From positions 234,396 to 298,395 of the forward strand of contig JBBHKE010001445.1 in assembly GCA_037447655.1 (NCBI GenBank): 64,000 nt of DNA, in the 5' to 3' direction. Positions 22,446 through 33,400 of this stretch are shown in pieces. Below the pieces are notes generated by a model. It saw only the letters and a program-made list of their open reading frames with translations, ran no database searches and was not told where the DNA came from. A program made the position numbers and the translations under genes. Numbering within the stretch: the first letter of the stretch is position 1; every line of letters starts with the position of its first letter. Source of the DNA: Zygnema cylindricum. Taxonomy: Eukaryota; Streptophyta; Zygnematophyceae; Zygnematales; Zygnemataceae.

Positions 22446-23130
22446 TTATGCTAACGCTATGGTTTCCCTCCTGGTGTGAATCTCTTCCCTTAGGGCCTGA
22501 TGAGGATTTCTCTGGAAAAATTGTGGGAGGAAGTTAGCGTTTTGACGTGGGTCAAGGCGTAGGGCATCAAGTGTCGCATTAACATAACCGCCGATTTGGA
22601 AAACGAGGGTGAGCTTTTGGCGAAGAAATGGGTGAGTCCTCATCTTCCGATTTCTCCTGTCCCCCCCCCTTGCTTCTTCATCCTCTGCGTGAGAATTTGT
22701 TGTTGGAAGTGTAATTGGTGGATCTGCGGTTGGTCTTTCTGCCAAGTATCGATCGAACCATTCTTGATCTGTTTCAGTGTTTGAGACCTCTTTTCTCAGC
22801 TGTGGTTTCTTGTAACTTTCAAAACCAGGAGGAAGTTTCTTTGGAACCGGAGGAGGAAGACGGGTTGGTTTTAGGCCTAGCCCAATGTCGCTCTTCAATA
22901 TCACAGCCCGTGGTGTGAAGGATAAAGGACCGGTGGTTTTGCGACTATTGTCTCCCTGTTCCATTGGCTGTTTGTCCCTGGCTGTTTGTCCTTTCTTTGC
23001 GCAGCATTGGTAGATCGGAGTTGCCTGCGATTGTCCACGACTCTGATGTATAACATTGTGACTCGTGGAAAAATAAATAAATATCCGCAACGGACGCTTG
23101 ATTATACGGCTACACGTGGCATAGGCCATG
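22446..23130 (-). pseudogene. Gag-like / pre-protease region of Gypsy element
   Basis: An open frame of about 220 codons, Pro- and charge-rich ('LPPPVPKKLPPGFESYKKPQ', 'QEWFDRYLAERPTADPP'), in frame position upstream of the protease. No zinc knuckle or recognised Gag domain, so the assignment rests on position. The beginning of the frame may extend into flanking sequence. Confidence 0.5.
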
Positions 23131-23320
23131 TGCCTTCCGCCAGCGTGGATGCAAGGCCAGCGAAAGCCGAGAGAAAATCTTTGACGGAAGATATAATAAA
23201 AAAACTGGTACATTCTATATATGGGCACATAGCCTAAGTTGTAGTAGTACTTTTGATTAAATGTTTTTATTTTTTATTTTATTATGAAGTCAAAGTCGGT
23301 CAGCGCATTTATAAAAAAAA

Positions 23321-24866
23321 GGGAATTGATCAGGACTGTGACCGTTTTGGTTGCGCACAGTTCCCTGCGTCAGTTTGTCAAAAATTGTAGGTTTTGAAGT
23401 ACATATTGGTACAAACAAAGTACCGTTGAGTACAAATTTGGCAATTAATAGGTTTGACAACTTTGACTTTCAAAATATTGTTTCAACCGCCTAAAGTTTT
23501 TCCGCGCTTGCGGACGTCGACGGTCATAATAAAATTAGCAATTCACACGGGCTGCGAACGTTTACGGTTACAAAATTGCGCCAACCGCATGTAAATAAAA
23601 TGGTTGCAGACAGTCACTTTTTGTCGTTACGTGAGCTCCACCGTGAGAGCACTTAGCCCCAAAATTGAAATTGAATCGTCTAAGCGTTACATTGAACTTA
23701 GACGCAAAGTGAAATGGAACCTCTTTGAACTAAACTGAACCACAGTACTGTAAGTTTTGCATGGAAATATTAAAACGCACGAAACGAAATTTTGCTGTCA
23801 ATGTAAGAATGTTAAATCATAGATAGTGTGGCTCGATTTGGTGGCGTGTGACGACACACATTTTATTCATTTTATTTCAATTGATATTTTTACGCCGGTT
23901 CGTTTTATTCATAATTGTTCAAATCGCGCGATTTTTTCCTTTTTTCCGATTAAAACGTATAATTCGTGACGTTTGAATAAATCGGAAAAAAACGCGATGT
24001 ACTTTCTGTCCGGTAAACTGAACGGAGAATTTACGGGAACTGTACGGTACGTACAGTAACTGTACGGTTTTGTACCCAAAAAGTACGGAATTTGACTAAA
24101 AGATACGTTGCAATTTGTAGTACTTTCTGTCCAGTAAACTTAACAGAAATTTAACGGGAAACGTACGGAATTGTACCACCATTGTACGGACTATGACAAA
24201 AAAAGACAGGAACTGTACGGAAAATGTACAAATTGCGGGCTATGTAAAATTTATTTTTGTTTACATGTACGGAATAGTACGGACGAAAATTCATTACCGA
24301 TTTTTATGATTTTTTCAAAAGGTTCAATGCGTTTGTTAATTATAATTCGTTGCGATTAAATCGTTCGCACTAAACGCCGTGAACAACTATGGTTTTATTA
24401 TAGTGCACAAAGTTTATTTCGTTTCGTGCGTTTTAATATTTCCGTATAGAACTTACTGTAGTTATGTTTACTTTAAAGAGGTTTCGTTTCACTTTGCGTC
24501 TAAGTTCAATGTAACGATTAGGCGATTCAATTTCAATTTTGCGGCTAAATGCTCTCACCGTAGATCTCACGTAACGACAAAAAATGACTGTCTGCAACCA
24601 TTTTATTTACATGTGGTTGCCGCAGTTTTGTTACCGTAAACGTTCGCCGGCTGTGTGAATTGCTAATTTTATTATGACGGTCGACGTCCGCAAGCGCGGC
24701 AAACTTTAAGCGGTTGAAACAATATTTTGAAAGTCAAAGTTATCAAACCGATTGACCGTCAAATTTGTACTCAACTTTACTTTATTTGTACCAATATGTA
24801 CTTCGAACGTATAATTTTTGACAGTGACGTTCGCAACCAAAACAGTCACTGTCATGATCAATTCCC
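23321..24866. mobile_element. Foldback-type DNA transposon, copy 1
   Basis: Long inverted arms (23321-23793 and about 24407-24866) enclose about 600 bp. Ends are GGGAATTGATCAGGACTGTG and ...CATGATCAATTCCC. Flanks are A8 on both sides, consistent with an 8-bp TSD like that of the second copy. No transposase. The centre has two 'gtactttctgtcc' repeats about 121 bp apart (23999 and 24120) in sequence saturated with 'gtacgg'. Confidence 0.85.
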
Positions 24867-25129
24867 AAAAAAAATGCATTTGTTCAAAGTCGATCAACGC
24901 ATTTAAAAAAAATGCATTTGTTCCGTGCGTATATATCATTATTTTTTCGATGTTTCATGCGTGCGTATAAAACGCTTGGTACCTCTATGTCTGGAAATGT
25001 TGTACGTTTAGTTTAGTACGATAGTACCTTTGAACTGGATAGTACTTTATTTCGGCTTGTCGTTTTGCAATGTATTCAGTCTTTAGTGAAAATTAGCGTG
25101 TTCTAGTCTAATCCGTGGACAAGTGGCAC
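24867..25129. other. Short non-coding stretch between elements
   Basis: Contains repeats of 'aaaaaaaatgcatttgttc' at the foldback flank (24867-24922). Nothing else recognised. Confidence 0.4.
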
Positions 25130-25680
25130 CATTCTAGAGGTTTTTGGCGGCACACGCTCACAGGTACCGCGCCATGAGCTGGTGTAGTATTTAAGAGACA
25201 CCATGGCTTTGTGTAGGACAATCAAATGAAGGAATACCTTGAGGAATAGAAGAGATATTGAAGAAATGAAATTGTGATTTCGATTTTTTTATTAATGTGA
25301 TAATTTTTCCGAAATGTCCTCTCAATGTTAGTTCAATTTAATGTAATGCTGTTTAATGTTATGGTTTTCGCTGTTATAGTTGCTTGAATGTGAACATTGA
25401 TTTTAATATCGATCTTTTCATTTGGTATCGGAGCGGGTAGAGCTCCATTGTATTGTTGCCTGGTCTCGTTAGCGGTCATGGGGGGAAAGAATAAAAAGAA
25501 GCCCCCTTTTACTCCCTCCTCTTCAGCTGCCCCCACATTGAATCTTTGGGATAATCCCGAGGATCCGCCCAAAGAAGAAAATGAATTCACCTTTTGCGGA
25601 GCCGCATTTGTGTCATCATTCCCAACGGATTCGTTTGATCAAAATAGATCTATTTCGTTTCATTTATTCGTTTGATCTAT
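25130..25680 (+). mobile_element. 5' end of an LTR retrotransposon (LTR, PBS, gag start)
   Basis: An LTR-like segment ends CTTTTCA at 25420. Two bases later TGGTATCGGAGC (25423-25434) differs by one base from the canonical plant initiator tRNA-Met PBS. A short open frame then begins at about 25478 (MGGKNKKKPPFTPSSSAAP...) and runs to 25675, a plausible start of gag. No further element sequence follows, so it is truncated. The LTR start is not defined. Confidence 0.6.
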
Positions 25681-26819
25681 CTCGGTAGATATATAAGTAT
25701 AAAATCGTCAATGGCAGGTTAAACGTCTAGCCCCATGTCCAAATATAATCTAAGGGGCAAACTCAGATTCCCCGAGTTGAAGTTTTAAGTATTGGTACTC
25801 ATTTGTGTCTTCGAAAATTGTTGTTTTGTTACTTTAATTTATTTTCAATCGTTGTTTATCTCCTAAAACTGAGCCAACCACCGACTCCATTTTTAATAGG
25901 TATGGTTTTTTTTTTGTTTAATTATTTCAGGGTTCGATTCAAATTTTGGATTTTAATTGTTCAGAAACTAAGTTTCCTTCATGTCTGTAGTACATAGGCA
26001 TACGCAAACAAACAGTCAGAATACTTTTGATGCGTATAATATATAGGGTGTTATATCTTACAATTTTTGCAAGAATATTAATAGACTGATGGAAAATGGA
26101 AGGTTCCACTCAACTGGGGAATGGAAGACAGAATTCCATAATGATAGATGTAACTCAACCCTATAATAGTACACATAACTCGACGATGATAATTAAAACT
26201 TCACTATGACAGATACAAAACTATGATGGTAAATATACTCTGTGGTAAACTGTAGAACTTTGCAACGTGTACATAATTTTCTTGCTTTTTCAAATTTCCC
26301 CACGCAATAGAAAATATTCCATCATATTGATTTACTTTAGTAGGATGTGGGCCCATAACGTCAACATTTTCATCGAGCGGTGACATTGATAAAGCTCAAT
26401 CACGGACAGAAAAACCATAAAGAATGATGAAAAGAGAATGCACATTAATTCGGTTTGAAAAAAGTACCCCGTATATTCATATGTAAATATGATTTATAAA
26501 TATCACTGAAAATATCCAATCTTTTCACCTTCGACAAACTGACAAAATTTTGCCGCCCATCATAACACTACACATCTATCAGATGACAACAACAAAACAC
26601 CAATCCCCTATCCATACTAACCGACACCCACAAAAAAACAACTCTAACCGTTTAGTTAAATCTGCTGTCTACAATATGTCTTATATATTTGAGCCGATAC
26701 ACTATACTGAAAAAATCGCCGACACTTCTGCATCTTGATGACTTTGAAAATACCACACCATCCTTTGACATCTTTCAAACGTCTGCCACTTCAAACCGCA
26801 AAGTTTTCAAACATCCGCC
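25681..26819. other. AT-rich region downstream of the LRR gene
   Basis: No gene recognised. The part nearest 26819 is likely the 3' UTR and terminator region of the minus-strand gene. The rest is AT-rich with short unrelated reading frames. Confidence 0.45.
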
Positions 26820-27481
26820 TTACGCATATACTTTCACTTCACATAAAGTTAACTCTGTGCCTTTACGTGTTCGAACCCATAACCAACGAGCACCCATTCC
26901 CCGACAATTCTTTCGAAATGGATATGCGGTTCCATTATTGGCATAAGTGTACTTATTTGATTGGTCACATTGGGCTGCAGTGGCAAAATATTGGCTAACA
27001 GTACTTAGCCAAACTTCAACATTATTGAAGTTCTCATAAACTGCTGTGGAAGTAATATCAGATCGGCTATACAATAACACATCTTGGATGCAAAAGTAAC
27101 CCTGCAAATCAATCACCACATATGGTGTGCTTCTCTCGACTGCAGTTGTCGTACATTCAGAGGTTGAAAAAGTTCCATTTGGAGGAATGTTGCCGTCCAC
27201 GATACTCCTTGCTATGCAATCTTGACAGCCTGACTTCACAGAGCTTTGAAACACTCTTTTGTTTAAAGCCCTATTTGGCAAAGGGGAAGGTGATGCCCGA
27301 CAGGGAGGTGGAGGAGGAGGAGATGGCGGACGGGGGGGTGGACGAGGTGGAGGAGATCGTGGAAGGGGTGGAGAACGTGGAGGGGGGGGACTAGGAGGTG
27401 GTGGAGGTGATGGTGGAGGAGGTGGTGGTGGGGAAGGTGGAGGGGAAGGTGGAGGAGGGGAAGGTGGAGGTGCTGAATTCA
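26820..27481 (-). other. Exon 10: Pro-rich stalk and fucolectin-type domain
   Basis: After a TGTGCAG acceptor the exon encodes about 60 residues of SPPPP/PPRSPP repeats, as in pherophorins and extensins, then a ~150-residue C-terminal domain: 'RALNKRVFQSS', 'ARSIVDGN', 'YVVIDLQGYFCIQDVLLYSR', and the ending 'LTLCEVKVY'. The ALNK start, SIVDGN and the terminal LCEV-V-Y are marks of the F5/8C-like / eel-fucolectin (FTP) family, which binds sugars. The stop is directly after '...VYA'. The complementary + strand is GGA-rich and its open frames are shadows. Confidence 0.85.
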
Positions 27482-30400
27482 CTGCACATGATTGCGTGTT
27501 AGATTAGAACCTCATCAACTACTATTCACAATATTTTTTGCCAACCTCACATTCATGTTTTTCTAGCTATGTATTTCTCAACCATAACGAAGGGCCAGTA
27601 CACATACATGCCCGCCCGCAACTTTAAAATATTCATACGGTTATTAGTATATTGGGAGCTTGTAAAATATTATACAATCTCGTTTCCTAATTATGATTTA
27701 GGAGGGAATGGACAAAAATGGCACCATCGTTGTGGTAGAGAATGTTGACCAAGCCAGCAGATACTCAAGTGAACTTTTATTCCACATGTGTAAAACAAAC
27801 ATATTGTCTTGATTAATTTGCATTGTGCTTTACATGAATGACCAAAGTGCTTCGCAAGCGGTCAAAGTGGAAAGGGAGAAGGGGGATGGAGGATAGATAA
27901 GGGGGAGGGAGGAGAAATAAGGGGAAAAGGGGGTGAGAATTTAGGACTGTGGGTATATAGAAATCCAGAGAAAAGTTATCTATTTTGGTGGGAGTATCTA
28001 AATTTTTCCACACAAGTACTTCCAGATTGTTTTTTATCAAGTGGAATTTTTGTGTTAAACACTGAGTAGTGGAATGAAGTTACCTTTAAACCTCGGAAAA
28101 AAGCACCAAATTGCAAGTTATTTGAGAAAATGACTTTTCAATGCTCGTAATACTTCTATTTTGTTGAATTCGACGTAAAATTTATTTTTTAGTTGGGGGT
28201 TACGGAAGAGCTATAAACCAAGTAAAATATCACATGTGGAATATCAAACGTGAAAAAGGAGAGCTACGCTCCATGATTGTTCCTTTATATATTTTCCTTC
28301 GTATTTAAAAGTATATATCTGAATATATCACAATGATCAATAGTTTGAGATTGTGAATGTTGGGTATTATTAATAAGTAAATTAATATATTTTTGCTTAG
28401 AAAATTTGATAATTCGACAAAAATTAAATTCAAAAAAAAAAAAATTGTTAAATTCAACTCAATAAATAACATCTTACTCATAAAACCAAAACTCTCAGCT
28501 TGTAGAGTTACATTACATTGTTCATTTTCAAAATTTGTATGGCGAAGTGAATTGTTAGCAGTATGCATCTTGCGTGCACTTACGTTCACAATAGAAAGGG
28601 TTTGCCTGATTGTTGTATCCGTCATTGCATGCACATGTACTTGTCGACGCGTTTGGACTTGTAGAACAAACACCATTGCCCCCACAAGGCCCTGTGGAAT
28701 TCACCGCATTGCAAAACGATTCACATACACTTATAGCTCGTTGGTTGGCAGAAGGACAATCCGCTGGAAGATTGGAGTCAAAGAGGCAATTGGTTTTCAA
28801 AGAGAAACAATCTGGTTGCCCATTAATTCTTCGTATCGGACCGGTCAAGTAATTACCATAAATATACCTGCAATTTTAGAACGTCATTGCGATAGAAAAA
28901 CTTGGTAAGCCATGGAAATTCCTTACAAAAACGAGTAGCAAATAAAAGGAATCACGAAGGCATGAACCTTGAAGCCACCTCACCTCTAAGCTCCCCAACT
29001 CAACATATACAAAGAGAGGAAAACACTCCAATATGGGAAAAAAGGAGATCAACCCCGGGAGGGAGGTGGGGGGGAGGAAGTGGAATGGCAAGCAAATGCA
29101 ATTGTAAGTGAATGTTCAACTTAGACACATTTCCTATATTTTCCCTCAACTTATCATCTTTCCGCTGTAGATTGTTAAATATTGTGTCTTTGGGTCATTT
29201 TAAACATGATATTCTATTAGAAGGAAAAGGGTGGATTTGAGAGAAAAAAAAAAACGAAAGTGTTTACGAGGGTGTATATTTAGAAAAACAAGCATATTAG
29301 GTACTAAGTTGCTACTCTTTTTCGAAACTTAGAAACGATTTGGAAAATCGAGAGTGATCGTTTCAGGGTTTCTTGAAGAGTCGATCTCTTACGAGCATCT
29401 CGATGTATTTTTTATTCTTATAGCTTTAATACTTATCCTTTCAAACCTTGCCCTATTACAAATCATGGCAATTAGTGTCTCTCGATCCATAGCATAACCA
29501 TAATAAGTATCAAGTGTCTTACATGCTGCCGATGCTGCTCAATTGTTCCACGGATGATGGAATAGGCCCACTCAATTGATTCGAACTAAAATCTCTGAAA
29601 GTAAATAAAACAAAATAAAACAAATAAAAAAATGAGAAAACATCAACACTCCCTCTCCCTTTTCTCCTCGGTCCGCTTCATACTCGAAGCCACCTCTCCC
29701 TTTAGCCTCCCACCCATACACATGCAAACCAATGTATACAAAGGACGAAACCTGAAACGTGGAAAAAAATACTACAATATTTCCACAATGTTGTCAATGG
29801 ATTCATAACCCCACAGCCACCCGTTCCAACATTCGGTGACTTCATTTTTCCAATAAAAATGATATTTGAAAAATCAATAAAACCGTGAGCCCAACATAAC
29901 TAGCTTTTCATCAAATTAAGGTAAAAAATTCCGATTTTGGATGAAGAGTGAAAGCTACGTAAAAAGTTGCTATTATCAAATTTCAGTCGAATCTATCCAT
30001 GTTCGTACCATATTTCAGCCTTTAACACATACACATGCATGTGCATGTGCGTCTTTTCACGTGTTATATAACAACCTATGTACAATCGTATTCTATCTTT
30101 TGCCACCACACACTTGAACTTGCACACCCACCACATCCTTAACATGACCTACACCATTTCAAGTGTTCAAACAAATTTATATTTATTTGCAAAACCGATC
30201 ACAAAAATGAGTGCAAAGAATAGTGGAAAAAAACAATTGTGAAATGTTATGATCTTACACCATTTAATTTTCATGTATGACCCCCACGTTCCACTCTTCA
30301 TCCATCATAGACTATCAAGATGCAACATATTATTGAAACGTACAAAAAAATAACCATAGCGTAACTAATCAAAGTAAACTATTAACACACATGCCATCTT

Positions 30401-33400
30401 AGAGGTATAGGATTGAAATGTAGCATTGGAATAGTGTCTTCTCTTACATATAGTTAAGGGGTGTCATTAGACCGATCGAGGATGGAATACTTCCGCTCAA
30501 CCGGTTATTAGAGAAGGACCTGCCAACACCCAAAACCCGAACAACAAATATTAATTTTCAGGTATGCTATTTGATTTGCCATTCCATAGTATTTATAATG
30601 ACGGAGGAAGGTATATGAGGGAGAAGGGCAGAGGATAGAAAAATGATCCATATTGCGAGGGGTTTCATTTTCTGTATGTTGTTTTTTGAGTTGATTTTTT
30701 TATCTATGTTGTTTTGCACACATAATCACATGTCATGAAACAACCAATGTGATGGGAGGGAAGACCAATGGGAGGGGGAATCAAACTGTATATCCATGTG
30801 TCCTTGGTAAAAATACAAGTACATGGTTAAAGGGGTGATCAAACAAAACTTTTCTACTTTCAAGTTTGAACATCATTTTCCAATGCATCTTAGTGCACTA
30901 TACTTTTTTTAGCTCGTATTTCTCTCATGTAGAATGTAGTGAAAGAGAGGGGAGAGAAAGGGGGTGGAGTGTAAACGCTGACAAATGCAATTGAAAGTGG
31001 AGATGTTGAATTACGTTGACCCCACAACTTTCCCTCTTTCTGTCTTCATTTAACTATTTACTTTGTACACTTCCAATCATTTCAAATAAAATTATGCATG
31101 CAAACGGTGGAGTTGTAAATAAAGACATAGTTAAGTGTGTGAAGCAAGGAGTGTAGAGGGGGGGGACAAGAAAGCTTGAGGATAAGTATTTGAGGTACTC
31201 AATTCTTACTTTTCAGAATCTTGAAAACGGATTGAAAATAAAGAATGATAGGGAAAGGATCTTTAAGTGTTGATCTCTAAATTAACAATTTGTTTTTGAT
31301 TCAAACATGCAAATTGGTTCGCTTCCACCATTATCCTTTTCGCCTCTCCCTTCATCACAAACCATGTCTATCTTAGTCTACTTTTAACATTTTGATTCAT
31401 AAATTAACCATGTTATATGTCACAAGTCTTACAAGTAGGTGACTTGTGTCAACCGGACGATAGACGATGGGATAGTTCCATCCAATTGATTCCAACTTAG
31501 ATCTCTGGAAAATCACACAGTAAAAAAAACAAATCTTGAAATGAGAAAACATCTACCAGCCCTCAAACAAAATCCCCTCCATCTCCTCCAATTTCACAAA
31601 GAAAAGCAAATGATTATAACATAAAATAAATGCAGTACGCTTTCTAGATGTGTCTAATTTGAAAATCAATCGATGATCTTTAGACAGTTTCCTTTCCCCT
31701 CTTCTCCGATTTATTTCTTACCACATTTGAACATCTACACCCTCACCCCTTGTGTTGCTAAACACGTCCACTCAATCCTTCGTGTACCCCTCTCCCCCCT
31801 CCCATTTCTAGCTAGATCCTTCCTTCTCCCCCACGCTATACACGTGAACTAAACAAAATCTGTTTCCAACTACCTAACACATTAAAAATCACATACAAAA
31901 CAATCTGAAAGAAAAAGATACATTTAGAAACACATACATCACAAACCATGTCCATTTAAGTCTACTTTTAACATTTTCATCCATAAATAAACCATGTATT
32001 ATGTCACGAGTCTTACAAGTCGGTGAGATTTGTCAATTGGCCGATGGACGATGGGATACTTCCACTCAATTGATTCAAACTTAAACTTCTGGAAAAACAC
32101 AGTAAATAAAAACAAATCCTGAAATAAGAAAACATCTACCAGCGCTCAAACAAAAGCCCCTCCGTCTCCTCCACTTTCACAAAGAAAAGGAAATGATTAT
32201 AACATAAAAGAAATGCAATATTCTTTCTAGATATGTTTAATTTGAAAATTAATAGATGTTCTTCGGACATTTTCCCCTCCCCTCTTCTTCGGTTTGTTTC
32301 CTACCACATTTGAATATCTAAACCCCCACCCCTTGTGTTGCTAAACAAGTCCCGTCAATCCTTCGTGTACCCACCTCCCCCCTCCCATTTCTAGCTAGAT
32401 CCTTCCTTCTCCCCCACGCTATAGACGTAAACTAAACAAAATCAGTTTCCAACTACCTAACATATAAAAAATCACATACAAAAGGATCTAAAAGAAAAGA
32501 TACATTCAAACACCACATCCAGAAACAAAACGCCTCTCAAGTTTTTCGTGACATGTTACAGATATGTATATAGGTGTAAATTGTGTAGATATATGTATAT
32601 CTCAATTAACGGGAACAAACAAATTCTGTGTATATGTAACTCAATTTCAGGGGAGGGAGGGGGGAGTGTAAATGCCCAAATGCATTTGTTAAGGTAAGGT
32701 TGAAATTTGAAACCAATTTCTGCATTATTCCTCAAGATGACATCTCTCAACTTTAACTGTTTTAATCATTTCAAACATTAGCTGGAGGTCTAATAAAAAA
32801 TATAGCCAGTTTTGAATGCATTTGAAGGAACAACGTTATCACTTTATTCCACTCTTAGTATGACGAATTAAGGATTTTTCTATTTGCATTTCTTAGGATC
32901 CTCTCTCACCCATCCACAAACCACGTCTTTATAGACTTCTTTGGACTGTTTCGATCCATATCATAACTATGATTTGTCTCAAGAGCCTTACAAAGATGTG
33001 AGATTTGTCAATTGGCCGATAGACGATGGAATACTTCCACTAAAGACACAGCGATCTGCCACTCTGAAAATAGATAGAAAAAAGACAAATTAAAAATAAG
33101 AAAACATCCACCGCCCCCCAAAAGCACTCCTTCCCCTCCCTGTCCACTCTGACGAAGACAAGCGAAAGATTGTAAGAAAACAAAAGCAATTCTCATTTTA
33201 AGCAAGATATATCCAGTGATCAACCAATGATAAACTTTATTCGTTAGTTTTTAGTTATTATACTTACAGCCGGGTTAATCCTGTGAGGGATCCAATCTCC
33301 GGTGCAATATTCCCCGTTAATTCCAAATTATTTAAATTCCTACACACCACCCCCACCCGTCAGTTGTCAGACGAGGTTCCTTCCATCTCCCCATCTTCTT

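Larger units (their letters stand above)
17037..23240 (-). mobile_element. Gypsy retrotransposon with DNA methyltransferase and PHD finger
   Basis: Reading the minus strand from 23240 down: gag-like region, aspartic protease (DTG), a C5-cytosine DNA methyltransferase, RT (CYIDD), RNase H, H2C2 integrase with DDE core, integrase C-terminal segment and a complete PHD finger. RT before integrase makes it Gypsy. The methyltransferase sits where Gypsy elements normally go directly from protease to RT. The copy is broken by many stops and frameshifts and by a 240-bp internal duplication. No 5' LTR is found: a foldback transposon starts at 23321. Confidence 0.88.

Noticed and set aside
27122-27507. 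Gly/Glu-rich + strand frames over the Pro-rich exon
   Set aside because: Antisense shadow of the SPPP repeats of the LRR gene; the minus frame has splice sites and a downstream domain.
28305-28685. 126-codon minus frame ending in AT-rich sequence
   Set aside because: Wrong frame over the EGF-like exon; the adjoining phase-correct frame matches splice sites and Cys pattern.
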